A DNA stretch of 8,113 nucleotides from QHBQ01 sp038230695 (GTDB lineage Bacteria; Chloroflexota; Chloroflexia; QHBQ01): positions 1 to 8,113 of the forward strand of contig JBBRMT010000219.1 of assembly GCA_038230695.1 (NCBI GenBank), written 5' to 3'. Below the pieces are notes generated by a model, which did not search any database, was not told the DNA's origin, and saw only the letters and a list, made by a program, of their open reading frames with translations. Shown piece by piece: positions 1 through 6,086 of the stretch (position 1 is its first letter; the number at the start of each line of letters is the position of its first letter). A program made the position numbers and the translations under genes.

Positions 1-48
1 CGCTGCGGGTTTGAAGTGGTTGTTGCTCTTGACCATCTCGACTTTCAT
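1..48 (-). CDS. Start of an unrecognised gene (partial, runs off the left edge)
   Basis: Only the first 16 codons are visible, reading MKVEMVKSNNHFKPAA. The ATG (46-48 on the plus strand) is preceded on the minus strand by AGAGAGGTG, a good ribosome binding site at normal distance, which is the main reason to believe this start. The frame stays open to the edge. No family can be assigned. The SNNHFKPAA portion resembles a stretch of the degraded frame at 133-336 (NNNTFNPAA), so this gene may have a damaged relative just upstream. The 40-bp palindrome at 101-140 lies between them. Confidence 0.5.
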   Translation of the reverse strand, partial: MKVEMVKSNNHFKPAA

Positions 49-100
49 GTTGTTTTCACCTCTCTGTTGGTTCTGATCCTCTTTGTTTATTACTACATGG

Positions 101-140
101 TATCCTGAGTGGGGGGCCCACTGGGCCCCCACTCAGGATA
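101..140. repeat. Near-perfect 40-bp palindrome
   Basis: Bases 101-120 (TATCCTGAGT then GGGGGGCCCA) are the reverse complement of 122-140 apart from one extra G in the left arm, with a single C at the centre. Such a G/C-rich stem would be extremely stable in RNA. Neither side carries a run of T, so it is not a textbook intrinsic terminator on either strand. It could act as an mRNA-end stabiliser or transcription block between the minus-strand frames, or be an interspersed palindromic repeat. No flanking direct repeat is visible. Confidence 0.85.
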
Positions 141-336
141 AGGGGTCGTACCACAATCTTGAATAACGGAGCGGGTTAGACGGGCTGACCGCTGCGGGGT
201 TGAAAGTATTGTTATTGAGGGTGTTGGGCTGACAGTTATCATCGCTCTCGATTCTGTATAATTGATGGATTGACGATTTAATTCTCTTGCTGCTGCTCTT
301 CTCGGTTATTATGTTACCCTCTTTCCTTCTATCAGC
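133..336 (-). pseudogene. Possible degraded frame related to the left-edge gene
   Basis: The minus strand is open for 67 codons between TAG (337-339) and TGA (133-135), but there is no ATG, GTG or TTG placed to start it. It is polar and Asn/Ser-rich, ending in a stretch that reads NPLRYSRLWYDPLS. Codons at 190-216 read NNNTFNPAA and resemble codons at 1-27 (SNNHFKPAA) in 20 of 27 bases. The stop lies inside the right arm of the 40-bp palindrome. It may be a decayed paralogue or chance; confidence is low. Otherwise the 49-425 interval holds no supported gene. Confidence 0.2.
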
Positions 337-425
337 CTAGTTGTGGTTGGACTGCTGATTGTTATTTCGCGATTGGTTCGTATTGTGACGGCGCGGATCG
401 CTTGGCGTACTCAGTTTTCTATGTA

Positions 426-807
426 TTAGTTATTGTTGTTCCAACGGGAACCGCCTGGTTTAACTGGTGCGTTGCTTTGTTGGTTGTTTGGGCGTGGCCT
501 GGTTGGTGCTTGTTGTGCCGGTGGCGTGGTGGATTGGGTGTTAACAGGCGTGTTTGGTGGGCGTTGTTGCTGGGTGCCTTGTGCTGGTTGGGGATTTTTA
601 CGGGGGCGGCCGCCTCGGCTATTGCCGCCTTCCTCCCAGGTGGGGATGTATGCGCCGCTTAGTCGGGCGGCGACTTCTTCGGCCTTTATCTGGGCATCCG
701 CGCGCAGCACCTCAGCTTGTACCAGCACGGCGGGGATGGCATGGCGCGGTGATTTCGCGCACCCGCTGCTCGTTCCTGGTCTCCAGCGCTCTTTCTTCAA
801 TGTACAC
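426..807 (-). CDS. Small protein with helical N-terminus and disordered Pro/Gln/Asn tail, apparently frameshifted
   Basis: A perfect AGGAGG (817-822 on the plus strand) lies nine bases before a GTG at 805-807, which opens a natural-looking charged sequence (VYIEERALETRNEQRVREITAP). That frame stops within about 30 codons. The continuation that looks like protein (AVLVQAEVLRADAQIKAEEVAARL, given here only as positions about 660-745) is in another frame, which then runs to TAA at 426. A one-base excess near 737-750 would join them into a product of about 126 aa. The second frame alone could start at TTG (798-800), but that lies 16 bases from the Shine-Dalgarno and its first 15 residues look unnatural. 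The C-terminal 60 residues are rich in P, Q, N and T and end in WNNNN, typical of a flexible tail. The IS5 element sits 12 bases upstream of the ribosome binding site, so the native promoter may be separated from the gene. Function unknown. Confidence 0.5.
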
Positions 808-816
808 CTTGGGTTG

Positions 817-822
817 CCTCCT
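817..822 (-). promoter_or_regulatory. Consensus ribosome binding site deciding a GTG start
   Basis: The minus strand reads AGGAGG here, nine bases upstream of GTG at 807. It supports the start used for the frameshifted 426-807 gene over the TTG at 800. Confidence 0.55.
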
Positions 823-834
823 ATTTGTCTTTAA

Positions 835-850
835 GAGCTTGTTTGATAAC
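835..850 (+). repeat. IS5-family left terminal inverted repeat
   Basis: GAGCTTGTTTGATAAC; it matches the right end (1683-1698, inverted) at 15 of 16 positions, with one T/A mismatch at position 13. Confidence 0.9.
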
Positions 851-870
851 TCGAAATAACAGCGGTAATT

Positions 871-879
871 TGGTACAAT
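871..879 (+). promoter_or_regulatory. Possible extended -10 promoter for the transposase
   Basis: TGGTACAAT combines a TGn extension with a good -10 (TACAAT), seven bases upstream of the transposase ATG. A TTGATA at 843-848 is too distant (25 bases) to be a normal -35. If used, the transcript would have almost no leader, which fits the weak Shine-Dalgarno (TTAGG). Confidence 0.3.
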
Positions 880-885
880 TAGGTC

Positions 886-1680
886 ATGAGCAAACGTACA
901 GCGTATGAAACCGACCTGACTGAGGCACAGTGGCAGCTGCTTGAACCACTGCTGCCCCCACCAGCGCGTGAAGGACGACCCATCGAAATTGCGCGGCGCG
1001 AGATTGTCAACGCCATCTTGTATAAACTCAAAGGCGGTTGCCATTGGCGCTTGCTGCCTCATGACCTGCCCAAGTGGCAAACGGTTTATTACTATTACCG
1101 TAAGTGGCGGGCCGACGGCACTTTGGTCTTGCTCCATGACCAATTGCGTACTCAGCTACGCACCCAAATGGGGCGCGAACCCGAACCCCAAATTGCCATT
1201 ATTGATAGCCAAAGTGTCAAGACCACCGAAAAAGGTGGGGAGCATGGCTACGACGCGGGTAAGAAGATAAACGGGCGTAAGCGTCACATTGCGGTAGACA
1301 GTCAAGGCTTTCTCTTGAGCATCGTGGTACATAGTGCCAACCTGGTTGACCGTTTGGGAGCGCCGCTGCTGCTATGGCGGATGGGCTTGCCGCGCAAGTG
1401 GCCGCGACTAGAGCTGATTTACGCTGATGGCGGCTATAGCGGGCCAATCGTCAGCGCGGCCAGTGAGCAATTGGGCTGCAAGCTGGAAATCTCCAGCCCC
1501 CCGCCAGGGACCAAAGGGTTTGCGCCAGTGCCGCAGCGATGGAAGGTGGAGCGCACGTTTGGCTGGCTGGGGCGGAGTCGGCAGTTGAGTAAGGAATACG
1601 ACGTACTAACGGATTGCAGCGAAGGCTGGGTTTACTGGGCAATGACCAAGTTGATGCTCAGACGACTTGTTGCCACCTAA
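886..1680 (+). CDS. IS5-family transposase (DDE)
   Basis: The 264-aa transposase catalyses cut-and-paste movement of its own element. The N-terminal third carries the helical domain typical of this family (LTEAQWQLLEPLLPP at 11-25, then a conserved GGCHWRLLPHDLPKWQTVY at 50-68), as in the DUF4096 type. The catalytic triad is visible: D107 in the IIDSQSVK motif, D181 in YADGGYSG and E222 in RWKVERTFGWLGRSR. The GYDAGKKINGRKRHIAVD block (121-138) between the first two acidic residues is also characteristic. Length is normal for a single-frame IS5 transposase and no frameshift is needed. The ATG lies just inside the left end, with only a weak ribosome binding site. It looks functional. Assignment to the IS1031-like group rests on the single frame and the TAA duplication. 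Confidence 0.95.
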   Translation: MSKRTAYETDLTEAQWQLLEPLLPPPAREGRPIEIARREIVNAILYKLKGGCHWRLLPHDLPKWQTVYYYYRKWRADGTLVLLHDQLRTQLRTQMGREPEPQIAIIDSQSVKTTEKGGEHGYDAGKKINGRKRHIAVDSQGFLLSIVVHSANLVDRLGAPLLLWRMGLPRKWPRLELIYADGGYSGPIVSAASEQLGCKLEISSPPPGTKGFAPVPQRWKVERTFGWLGRSRQLSKEYDVLTDCSEGWVYWAMTKLMLRRLVAT

Positions 1681-1682
1681 TG

Positions 1683-1698
1683 GTTTTCAAACAAGCTC
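1683..1698 (-). repeat. IS5-family right terminal inverted repeat
   Basis: Read inward on the minus strand it is GAGCTTGTTTGAAAAC. The transposase stop codon (1678-1680) ends two bases before it. Confidence 0.9.
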
Positions 1699-1701
1699 TA
1701 A

Positions 1702-1873
1702 CAATTCCGAGGATGCCTGGAAATTGTCGGTGGACTGCTTAGTCATATTCAGTGGCGAACAGGGCAGATATTTCGCCAGACCACAGTACCTGAGCTTGCT
1801 GCAAGACCTGGACATTCATATTAGCATGGACGGACGCGGGCGAGAGTGGCAGCGGCGAGTACCGACCACCTAA
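1702..1873 (+). pseudogene. Relic of an IS3-family transposase (OrfB integrase core)
   Basis: The plus strand reads AWKLSVDCLVIFSGEQGRYF followed by ARPQYLSLLQDLDIHISMDG and RGR. This follows the IS3 OrfB pattern around the second catalytic aspartate, where family members typically read about FSSDQGSHFTSPQY...ISMDGKGR...DN.F.ERLWR. Here the catalytic Asp of SDQG is Glu (GEQG). After GRGR (about position 1843) the similarity stops, and the frame ends ten residues later at TAA, before the expected ERLWR segment that would carry the catalytic Glu. The left boundary is the IS5 insertion, and nothing to the left of that element continues the domain. It is therefore a short, dead fragment, about one sixth of a full OrfB. 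The family identification is from remembered motifs. Confidence 0.7.
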
Positions 1874-1952
1874 ACCCAACCAACTAGCAGAAAGGAGTAG
1901 CTACCACCTACTAGGCCAGTAGTTTGATGTCAGACGATGGGATACACCTCAG

Positions 1953-2534
1953 TTAAAACCCTCCAAATGTAAATGCAAGAAATATAAAGAAGCTGAGGAA
2001 AGCATAGATAGGGATAAGTGAGATGCGAAATACAACCTTACGAGCAATACCTGAGTCAAGGTCGTATATAGGTTGTACCATAAAATAAGTAATAAATAGC
2101 CCGTAAATAAACGTGGCGAGTGGACCAAAAAAAAGAAGTCCCGGAACAAGGCTAAGTAGGTATCCAATTATTCCCAATGGAACAATGTAGAGTGAGCAAA
2201 GATAGGCACGAATGCGGTAATCCACGGTTCCATGCGACCTCCTTACTACAGCATATATTATGGTGGCGATAAGCATCAGGCCGCTGGCTATGAAGAAATA
2301 CACTTCGCTTTCGAAAACAAGGCCAGGATACCGATCTAGCCTCCCATACCAGGGTGCAATACCTGTTAGAACGACGGCTGTGTAAACCGCGACGAAAATA
2401 AGTACGCCAAGAAATGGGGTAGCCCAGTTAGCATTGGATACCTCACTGGTGAAAGTGACCACACTGGGTCGGAATAGCACCTTCAGCCACTTAGCAAAGA
2501 TGCCCCGAATTAGCAATTTAAGTCTAAAGTACAT
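1953..2534 (-). CDS. Yip1-like five-helix membrane protein
   Basis: This about 193-aa integral membrane protein has a basic cytoplasmic N-terminus ending in LFRPSVVTF, then a polar stretch and five hydrophobic segments. Those begin near residues 40 (TPFLGVLIFVAVYTAVVL), 80 (FFIASGLMLIATIIYAVV), 112, 130 and 167. A short lead-in with a P near 26-27, followed by five helices with a small loop before the last (QPIYDLDSG), matches the Yip1 domain layout. The remembered Yip1 families are membrane proteins of poorly known role in bacteria. ATG at 2534 is preferred because AAAGG lies about ten bases before it; a GTG three codons upstream is too close to that site. The gene follows the Rhs gene on the same strand after a 104-bp gap. 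In Rhs loci that position is typically held by the immunity gene, so protection against the Rhs C-terminal domain is a possible role. That is inference only. Confidence 0.7.
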   Translation of the reverse strand: MYFRLKLLIRGIFAKWLKVLFRPSVVTFTSEVSNANWATPFLGVLIFVAVYTAVVLTGIAPWYGRLDRYPGLVFESEVYFFIASGLMLIATIIYAVVRRSHGTVDYRIRAYLCSLYIVPLGIIGYLLSLVPGLLFFGPLATFIYGLFITYFMVQPIYDLDSGIARKVVFRISLIPIYAFLSFFIFLAFTFGGF

Positions 2535-2638
2535 TATCGGCACAGCCTTTCTATGAAGCTAACCATGGTAGCAAGTAGAACACTTACTTGTCATCCATAA
2601 CTTCACAGGGTTGATTTTCAGGCCAACGTATCTTTGTA

Positions 2639-3127
2639 CTAGCAGCACACTGATGGACTTGGATGATCATAAAAGTGATTGGCTAGACGCTGTCCTAGCT
2701 GAAGCCATACAAACACTGCAATACCTGGTATCCATCCGTCTACAACACCCATGCTAGGAGTGATACCTGTCACTCGAAGATAAATCTCACCATCGGTACG
2801 GTCCATATATGTTCTGAAAATAATAATACCTCCTATTGGTTCAAAGGACTTAGGATCTACTATTATGAATGTAAAGGATGTGTCTGATATTGCAATAACC
2901 ATGACTACGTTATAACCGCCGATGCCATTGACGTTGTTAAGCTTATAGACATGAAATAGTTGGATAGTTGGTGTATTATTGTTAGGGTCGGTTAGGTCAG
3001 TGATTGGATTATTACCGTTCCATGGAAACAGTTCATTTGGATGTTGCTGGAGGTATTGCATTGCCGCTTCTGGTGTGACATTGGTGATATCACCTATTCC
3101 ATACTGTATATCGTAGTGGTAATGCCC
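2639..3127 (-). other. Variable C-terminal (candidate toxin) domain of the Rhs protein
   Basis: After DPTGH the Rhs pattern stops and about 160 residues of different character begin. An alpha-helical lead (PEAAMQYLQQHPNELFPW) is followed by alternating hydrophobic strands (YNVVMVIAISDTSFTFIIVD, then GGIIIFRTYMDRTDGEIYLR), and the domain closes with an amphipathic helix (WLQLGQRLANHFYDH) and a terminal CC. The strand-rich layout with FRTY...GEIYLRV recalls a small beta-barrel or lipid-binding-like fold. No nuclease or ADP-ribosyl transferase motif is visible. The boundary at the conserved core end is where Rhs toxins are normally released by self-cleavage. Confidence 0.5.
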
Positions 3128-5785
3128 CGTCGGATCAGTATACCGCAGTGGGTTGTCCAGCACGTAGCTATAGCGGTTCAGAGCTTGAGGATTGAGCGGG
3201 CCGTACGGAGCCTTCGCCTTCTGCTTGTCCTGATTACTTAGCTGGAAGTAGAAGCCCATCACGGCGGTGAACTGGTTCTCCTGATTAACAGCAAGGGTCA
3301 TGCCAGGCTCGTGGTAGTCCACAGTGAGACCCTTCATCGAGGTGTTCTTATCCATGCCCAGTGTGCCAAGTGCGCCGCCTGCACCCATTGCCATGCCAGG
3401 GACGATCGTATCGGCGGTCAAGAACCGACCATATCGAGGGTCATAGTAGCGGGAGTTATAGTAGAGGAGGCTGCTAGCGCTGTCAAGGTGCTGGCCGGTG
3501 TAGTTGATCGCAGTCTGGGTTATCGAGGAGGAAGAACGCACTAGACCCCAGGGGTCGAAGTCCTGACTGCTCACCTGACTGCCAGTATTATTCGTGGCAA
3601 GCGAAGCGCTACCCAGGTGATCACTGGTTAGGTAGATGAGCGTGCCCACGCCGCTAACGGTGCTGCGTTGCGCGATTACCTGCCCACCGTAGCTGTACAT
3701 CACCCGAGAATTGCCGCTGGGCTGGTCAATCTCATAGTTCGGGCCGAGGTAGGTGGTGGTTATCGAGGAGCCAACCTGAAGCGTGGCGCGCTGGCCGTCG
3801 GCATCGTAGGTGTACTGCCCTTGCTGAGTACCAGCGATGACCGTCTTAGTCAGTTGGTTGTCAACATTCCAAGTATAGGCAGTGGTGAGGATATTAGCGC
3901 CAGCGGGGTTGCCATCCGTATCGTAGTTGTACATGCCGGTTCCGCTGATACACAGTTGGTGTGGGCCAGGGCAGTTGGCATTGCCTGCGCCGCCATAGGT
4001 GTAGCTGGTGCCCGCCTTCGAGGTCAGATTGCCGATGGTGTCGTAATTGTAGTTCTGGGTCGCGCCAATGCCAGGATTGAGCGTCCAACTGGTGAGGCGG
4101 TCCAGCGGGTCGTAGGTAAACTGCTGCACTTCGCTACTGAGGGTATTGGTGATATACGAGACGTTGCCGACGTTGTCGTAGCTGTAACTACGGCCAAACA
4201 AGGTACCCAGTGTATGCGTAATCGGGCGGCTCATCGGGCTAGTGTAGCCCTCGCTCTCGGTGAGGCCATTACCCAGCGTCCAGCTGCGAGGCTGGGAGAG
4301 GGCGTTGTATGTTGTGGCAGTTATGTAATTAGTGCTGTAAGTACTGCTACTCAGACTGGTTTGCCGCCACGCAGCATCGTAGGCGGAGGTGACGACCTCG
4401 CCATTAGGTAGCGTAGCGCTGGTAAGCCGATCGGCGCTATCGTAGCTATAGAGATAGCTGTAGGGGCCATTGCCCGCAGCAGTATAGTCAGCCTCAGCAA
4501 CGCGACCCCGATTATCGTAAGTCCAGTTAGTGGAAGTGCCTCCAACACTCATTGAAGTGCGAAGCCCTTTGCCATATGTACCGGCACCGTAACTATATCC
4601 GGCGGTGGGGGCACCGGTAGAGTAAATCTTCTGGGTAAGGCGGTCCATTATGTCGTAGGTGAAGGTAATCACCTGGCCCTTGGCATCAGTCTGTTGGGTG
4701 AGATTGCCGTTGGGGTCGTAGGTATACTGCCAGGGATGGGCGACCCCACCCATATCCGGATCGGACATCGATATCTTGCGCCCTAGCGGGTCATATTTCA
4801 TGGTGATGACGTTGCCCTGGTTATCCTGGGTGTTGGTCAGTAGATCGAGCGGGCTGTAGGTATACACGGTGGTCGCAGAGAGGACAGCGCCCACGCCAAT
4901 GCCCACCGTGCCAGTGTACTCGCGCACCGCCGACAACCTGCCAAATATGTCCGCCTCAGATTGCGTCTGGTGCTTGTTGGCATCAATCACCTGACTCAAC
5001 GGCCCGATCGTACCCAGGGTGTAGGTCATCGCAGTAGAGGTGCTATCAGGGGATGTGATCTGAGTGGCGCGGCCCAGTGGATCGTAGCTGCTAAGGGTCC
5101 AACGCTCGTTCGTGTCACTATCCAGAGGACAGTAGCTATAGAACGAACAGGTCGAGGTTGCCACGTAACGCGGCTGCGATGCCTGGGTGGTTTCACTCAA
5201 CCCATCATATTTCGTGTCCGCAACCACATTGGTATCGGTAAGGCTGATGGGGTCGGTGCTTTCCCCTTTGCTCTGGATCAGCTGACCCATGCCGTTATAG
5301 AACTTCTGGCTCTGCTGATAGCCGTCGCCGCTGGTATCACGCTTCTCCACCACGTACTGGAATGGTAGCGCCGTATCAGAGTAAGTGGTCCTGATAGTTG
5401 GATAGAGGGTGCTGTCGCCTTGCTTGACCACTGAGGTCATCCGTCCGAAGGTGTCATACCCAGCCGTGGTAGTAATATTGTTGGCATCGGTGATCACCGT
5501 CATCGTCCCCATCCGGTAGTCGTAGCCCGCGTGTTCCGCCATGTTTATATCTGGCAAGTAGGTGTCAGTGGAAAAGGCGTGGAACACGCTATCGTATCCA
5601 ATATAGGTGGTGCGAGGGGTGCCGGTAGGGTCGGTGAATTGCCAGGTGGTACTAACCGGAACCCAAGATGCAGTAGCAGGCCCTCGGTAAGTAGTAGATT
5701 GATTAACATTGCCATAAGCATCATAGCTATAAGACGTAGCGGTGCCGTTTAGCGGCGTGCCAGTGAGACTATCGCAAACGGCCAA
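2639..5785 (-). CDS. Rhs/YD-repeat protein with variable C-terminal domain, N-terminus missing
   Basis: Rhs proteins form a large beta-cocoon shell of YD repeats that encloses a C-terminal domain, often a toxin. About 18 YD-type repeats are visible (YDAYGNVNQ, YDTFGRMTSV, YDPLGRATQI, YDPNGNLTQQ, YDIMDRLTQK, YDADGQRATL and others) between residues about 20 and 690. The Rhs core follows: SDHLGSASL, FDPWGLVRSS, then YYNSRYYDPRYGRFLTAD near 775-795. The conserved core end NPLRYTDPTGH lies near 880-890 and leaves a distinct tail of about 160 residues. The frame is open back to an in-frame TGA at 5786-5788, immediately followed by TTG at 5785. There is no Shine-Dalgarno, no signal peptide and no N-terminal domain, so the gene looks 5'-truncated or starts internally. 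Product identity is certain at the family level; activity of the tail is unknown. Confidence 0.9.
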   Translation of the reverse strand: MAVCDSLTGTPLNGTATSYSYDAYGNVNQSTTYRGPATASWVPVSTTWQFTDPTGTPRTTYIGYDSVFHAFSTDTYLPDINMAEHAGYDYRMGTMTVITDANNITTTAGYDTFGRMTSVVKQGDSTLYPTIRTTYSDTALPFQYVVEKRDTSGDGYQQSQKFYNGMGQLIQSKGESTDPISLTDTNVVADTKYDGLSETTQASQPRYVATSTCSFYSYCPLDSDTNERWTLSSYDPLGRATQITSPDSTSTAMTYTLGTIGPLSQVIDANKHQTQSEADIFGRLSAVREYTGTVGIGVGAVLSATTVYTYSPLDLLTNTQDNQGNVITMKYDPLGRKISMSDPDMGGVAHPWQYTYDPNGNLTQQTDAKGQVITFTYDIMDRLTQKIYSTGAPTAGYSYGAGTYGKGLRTSMSVGGTSTNWTYDNRGRVAEADYTAAGNGPYSYLYSYDSADRLTSATLPNGEVVTSAYDAAWRQTSLSSSTYSTNYITATTYNALSQPRSWTLGNGLTESEGYTSPMSRPITHTLGTLFGRSYSYDNVGNVSYITNTLSSEVQQFTYDPLDRLTSWTLNPGIGATQNYNYDTIGNLTSKAGTSYTYGGAGNANCPGPHQLCISGTGMYNYDTDGNPAGANILTTAYTWNVDNQLTKTVIAGTQQGQYTYDADGQRATLQVGSSITTTYLGPNYEIDQPSGNSRVMYSYGGQVIAQRSTVSGVGTLIYLTSDHLGSASLATNNTGSQVSSQDFDPWGLVRSSSSITQTAINYTGQHLDSASSLLYYNSRYYDPRYGRFLTADTIVPGMAMGAGGALGTLGMDKNTSMKGLTVDYHEPGMTLAVNQENQFTAVMGFYFQLSNQDKQKAKAPYGPLNPQALNRYSYVLDNPLRYTDPTGHYHYDIQYGIGDITNVTPEAAMQYLQQHPNELFPWNGNNPITDLTDPNNNTPTIQLFHVYKLNNVNGIGGYNVVMVIAISDTSFTFIIVDPKSFEPIGGIIIFRTYMDRTDGEIYLRVTGITPSMGVVDGWIPGIAVFVWLQLGQRLANHFYDHPSPSVCC

Positions 5786-5798
5786 TCATTATATGATG

Positions 5799-5827
5799 AT
5801 AATATTACTTTGCGGTGCAGCTGTCAA
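5799..5827 (-). promoter_or_regulatory. Near-consensus sigma70-type promoter facing the Rhs gene
   Basis: On the minus strand TTGACA (5822-5827) is followed after exactly 17 bases by TATTAT (5799-5804), one mismatch from the consensus -10. Transcription would begin near 5792, only a few bases before the TTG at 5785 and an ATG at 5789 whose frame stops after six codons. It lies in a 56-bp AT-rich gap between the upstream small-gene cassette and the Rhs frame. A second TATAAT (5788-5793) has no suitable -35. Confidence 0.5.
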
Positions 5828-5841
5828 CTGATCTCAGCCAC

Positions 5842-6081
5842 TCAACGCTCTCTGGTGATCTTCAGGCTGCCCGCTCGCATCGTCTGGCGACGGGCTGTCC
5901 GTATTCGGATGGCTAGCGGGTCACCTGCTGCTTCCAGCAGGGCATCGAGCATCTTCTGGTCGTAGCTGGTAATCACCGCCGGCGTGGTTAGTTCGACCCG
6001 GCCAAAGCCGGAGAGTTTTTGCGTGCCAGTTAGTATTACAGCCTCATTTGTTACACAAACAGGCGTAGTTACGATTGGCAT
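5842..6081 (-). CDS. C-terminal half of the split gene, starting inside the inserted element
   Basis: This is a 79-codon frame whose first 18 residues (MPIVTTPVCVTNEAVIL) are coded mostly by the inserted element; the genuine protein resumes at LTGTQKLSGFGRVELTTP. The ATG at 6081 has no Shine-Dalgarno (GTTGCCTAACCATA precedes it). It lies five bases after the stop of the first half, so expression would depend on re-initiation. It is best read as the tail of the disrupted 112-aa gene rather than an independent gene. Confidence 0.4.
   Translation of the reverse strand: MPIVTTPVCVTNEAVILTGTQKLSGFGRVELTTPAVITSYDQKMLDALLEAAGDPLAIRIRTARRQTMRAGSLKITRER
6034..6046 (+). repeat. Left terminal inverted repeat of the 124-bp element
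   Basis: TATTACAGCCTCA; perfect inverted match to 6145-6157. Confidence 0.85.
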
Positions 6082-6086
6082 TATGG

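Larger units (their letters stand above)
835..1698 (+). mobile_element. Complete IS5-family insertion sequence, 864 bp
   Basis: The ends are 16-bp imperfect inverted repeats: left 835-850 reads GAGCTTGTTTGATAAC and the right end, read from 1698 inward to 1683, is GAGCTTGTTTGAAAAC (15 of 16 identical). The element is flanked by the trinucleotide TAA on both sides (832-834 and 1699-1701), a target duplication of the TNA type known for the IS1031 group of the IS5 family. It encodes a single intact transposase that fills most of its length. The good agreement of ends, duplication and open frame suggests a fairly recent and possibly still active insertion. The target is the short gap between the 426-807 gene and an IS3-family relic. 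Confidence 0.92.

Noticed and set aside
730..810. VYIEERALETR resembles the VYIEGRLQTR segment of single-stranded-DNA-binding proteins, which also have disordered tails.
   Set aside because: No OB-fold precedes or follows it, the match is short and at the N-terminus, and the tail lacks the acidic DDIPF-like tip.
433..859. Long plus-strand open frames across 400-860.
   Set aside because: They are antisense to the minus-strand gene with the Pro/Gln-rich tail, giving Trp/Cys/Gly-rich translations without ribosome binding sites.
712..1143. A minus-strand frame running through the IS5 end into the small gene, suggesting a fusion protein.
   Set aside because: Most of it is antisense to the transposase. 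Only its last 31 codons, after the AGGAGG site, look real.
1908..1922. Small hairpin CTACT-AGGCC-AGTAG downstream of the Yip1-like gene as a terminator.
   Set aside because: The stem is only five base pairs and no T-run follows on the minus strand.
3668..4411. A 247-codon plus-strand open frame inside the Rhs gene.
   Set aside because: It is antisense to clear YD repeats, and its Val/Gly/Ala-rich sequence is a by-product of the repeat codons; no start signal is seen.
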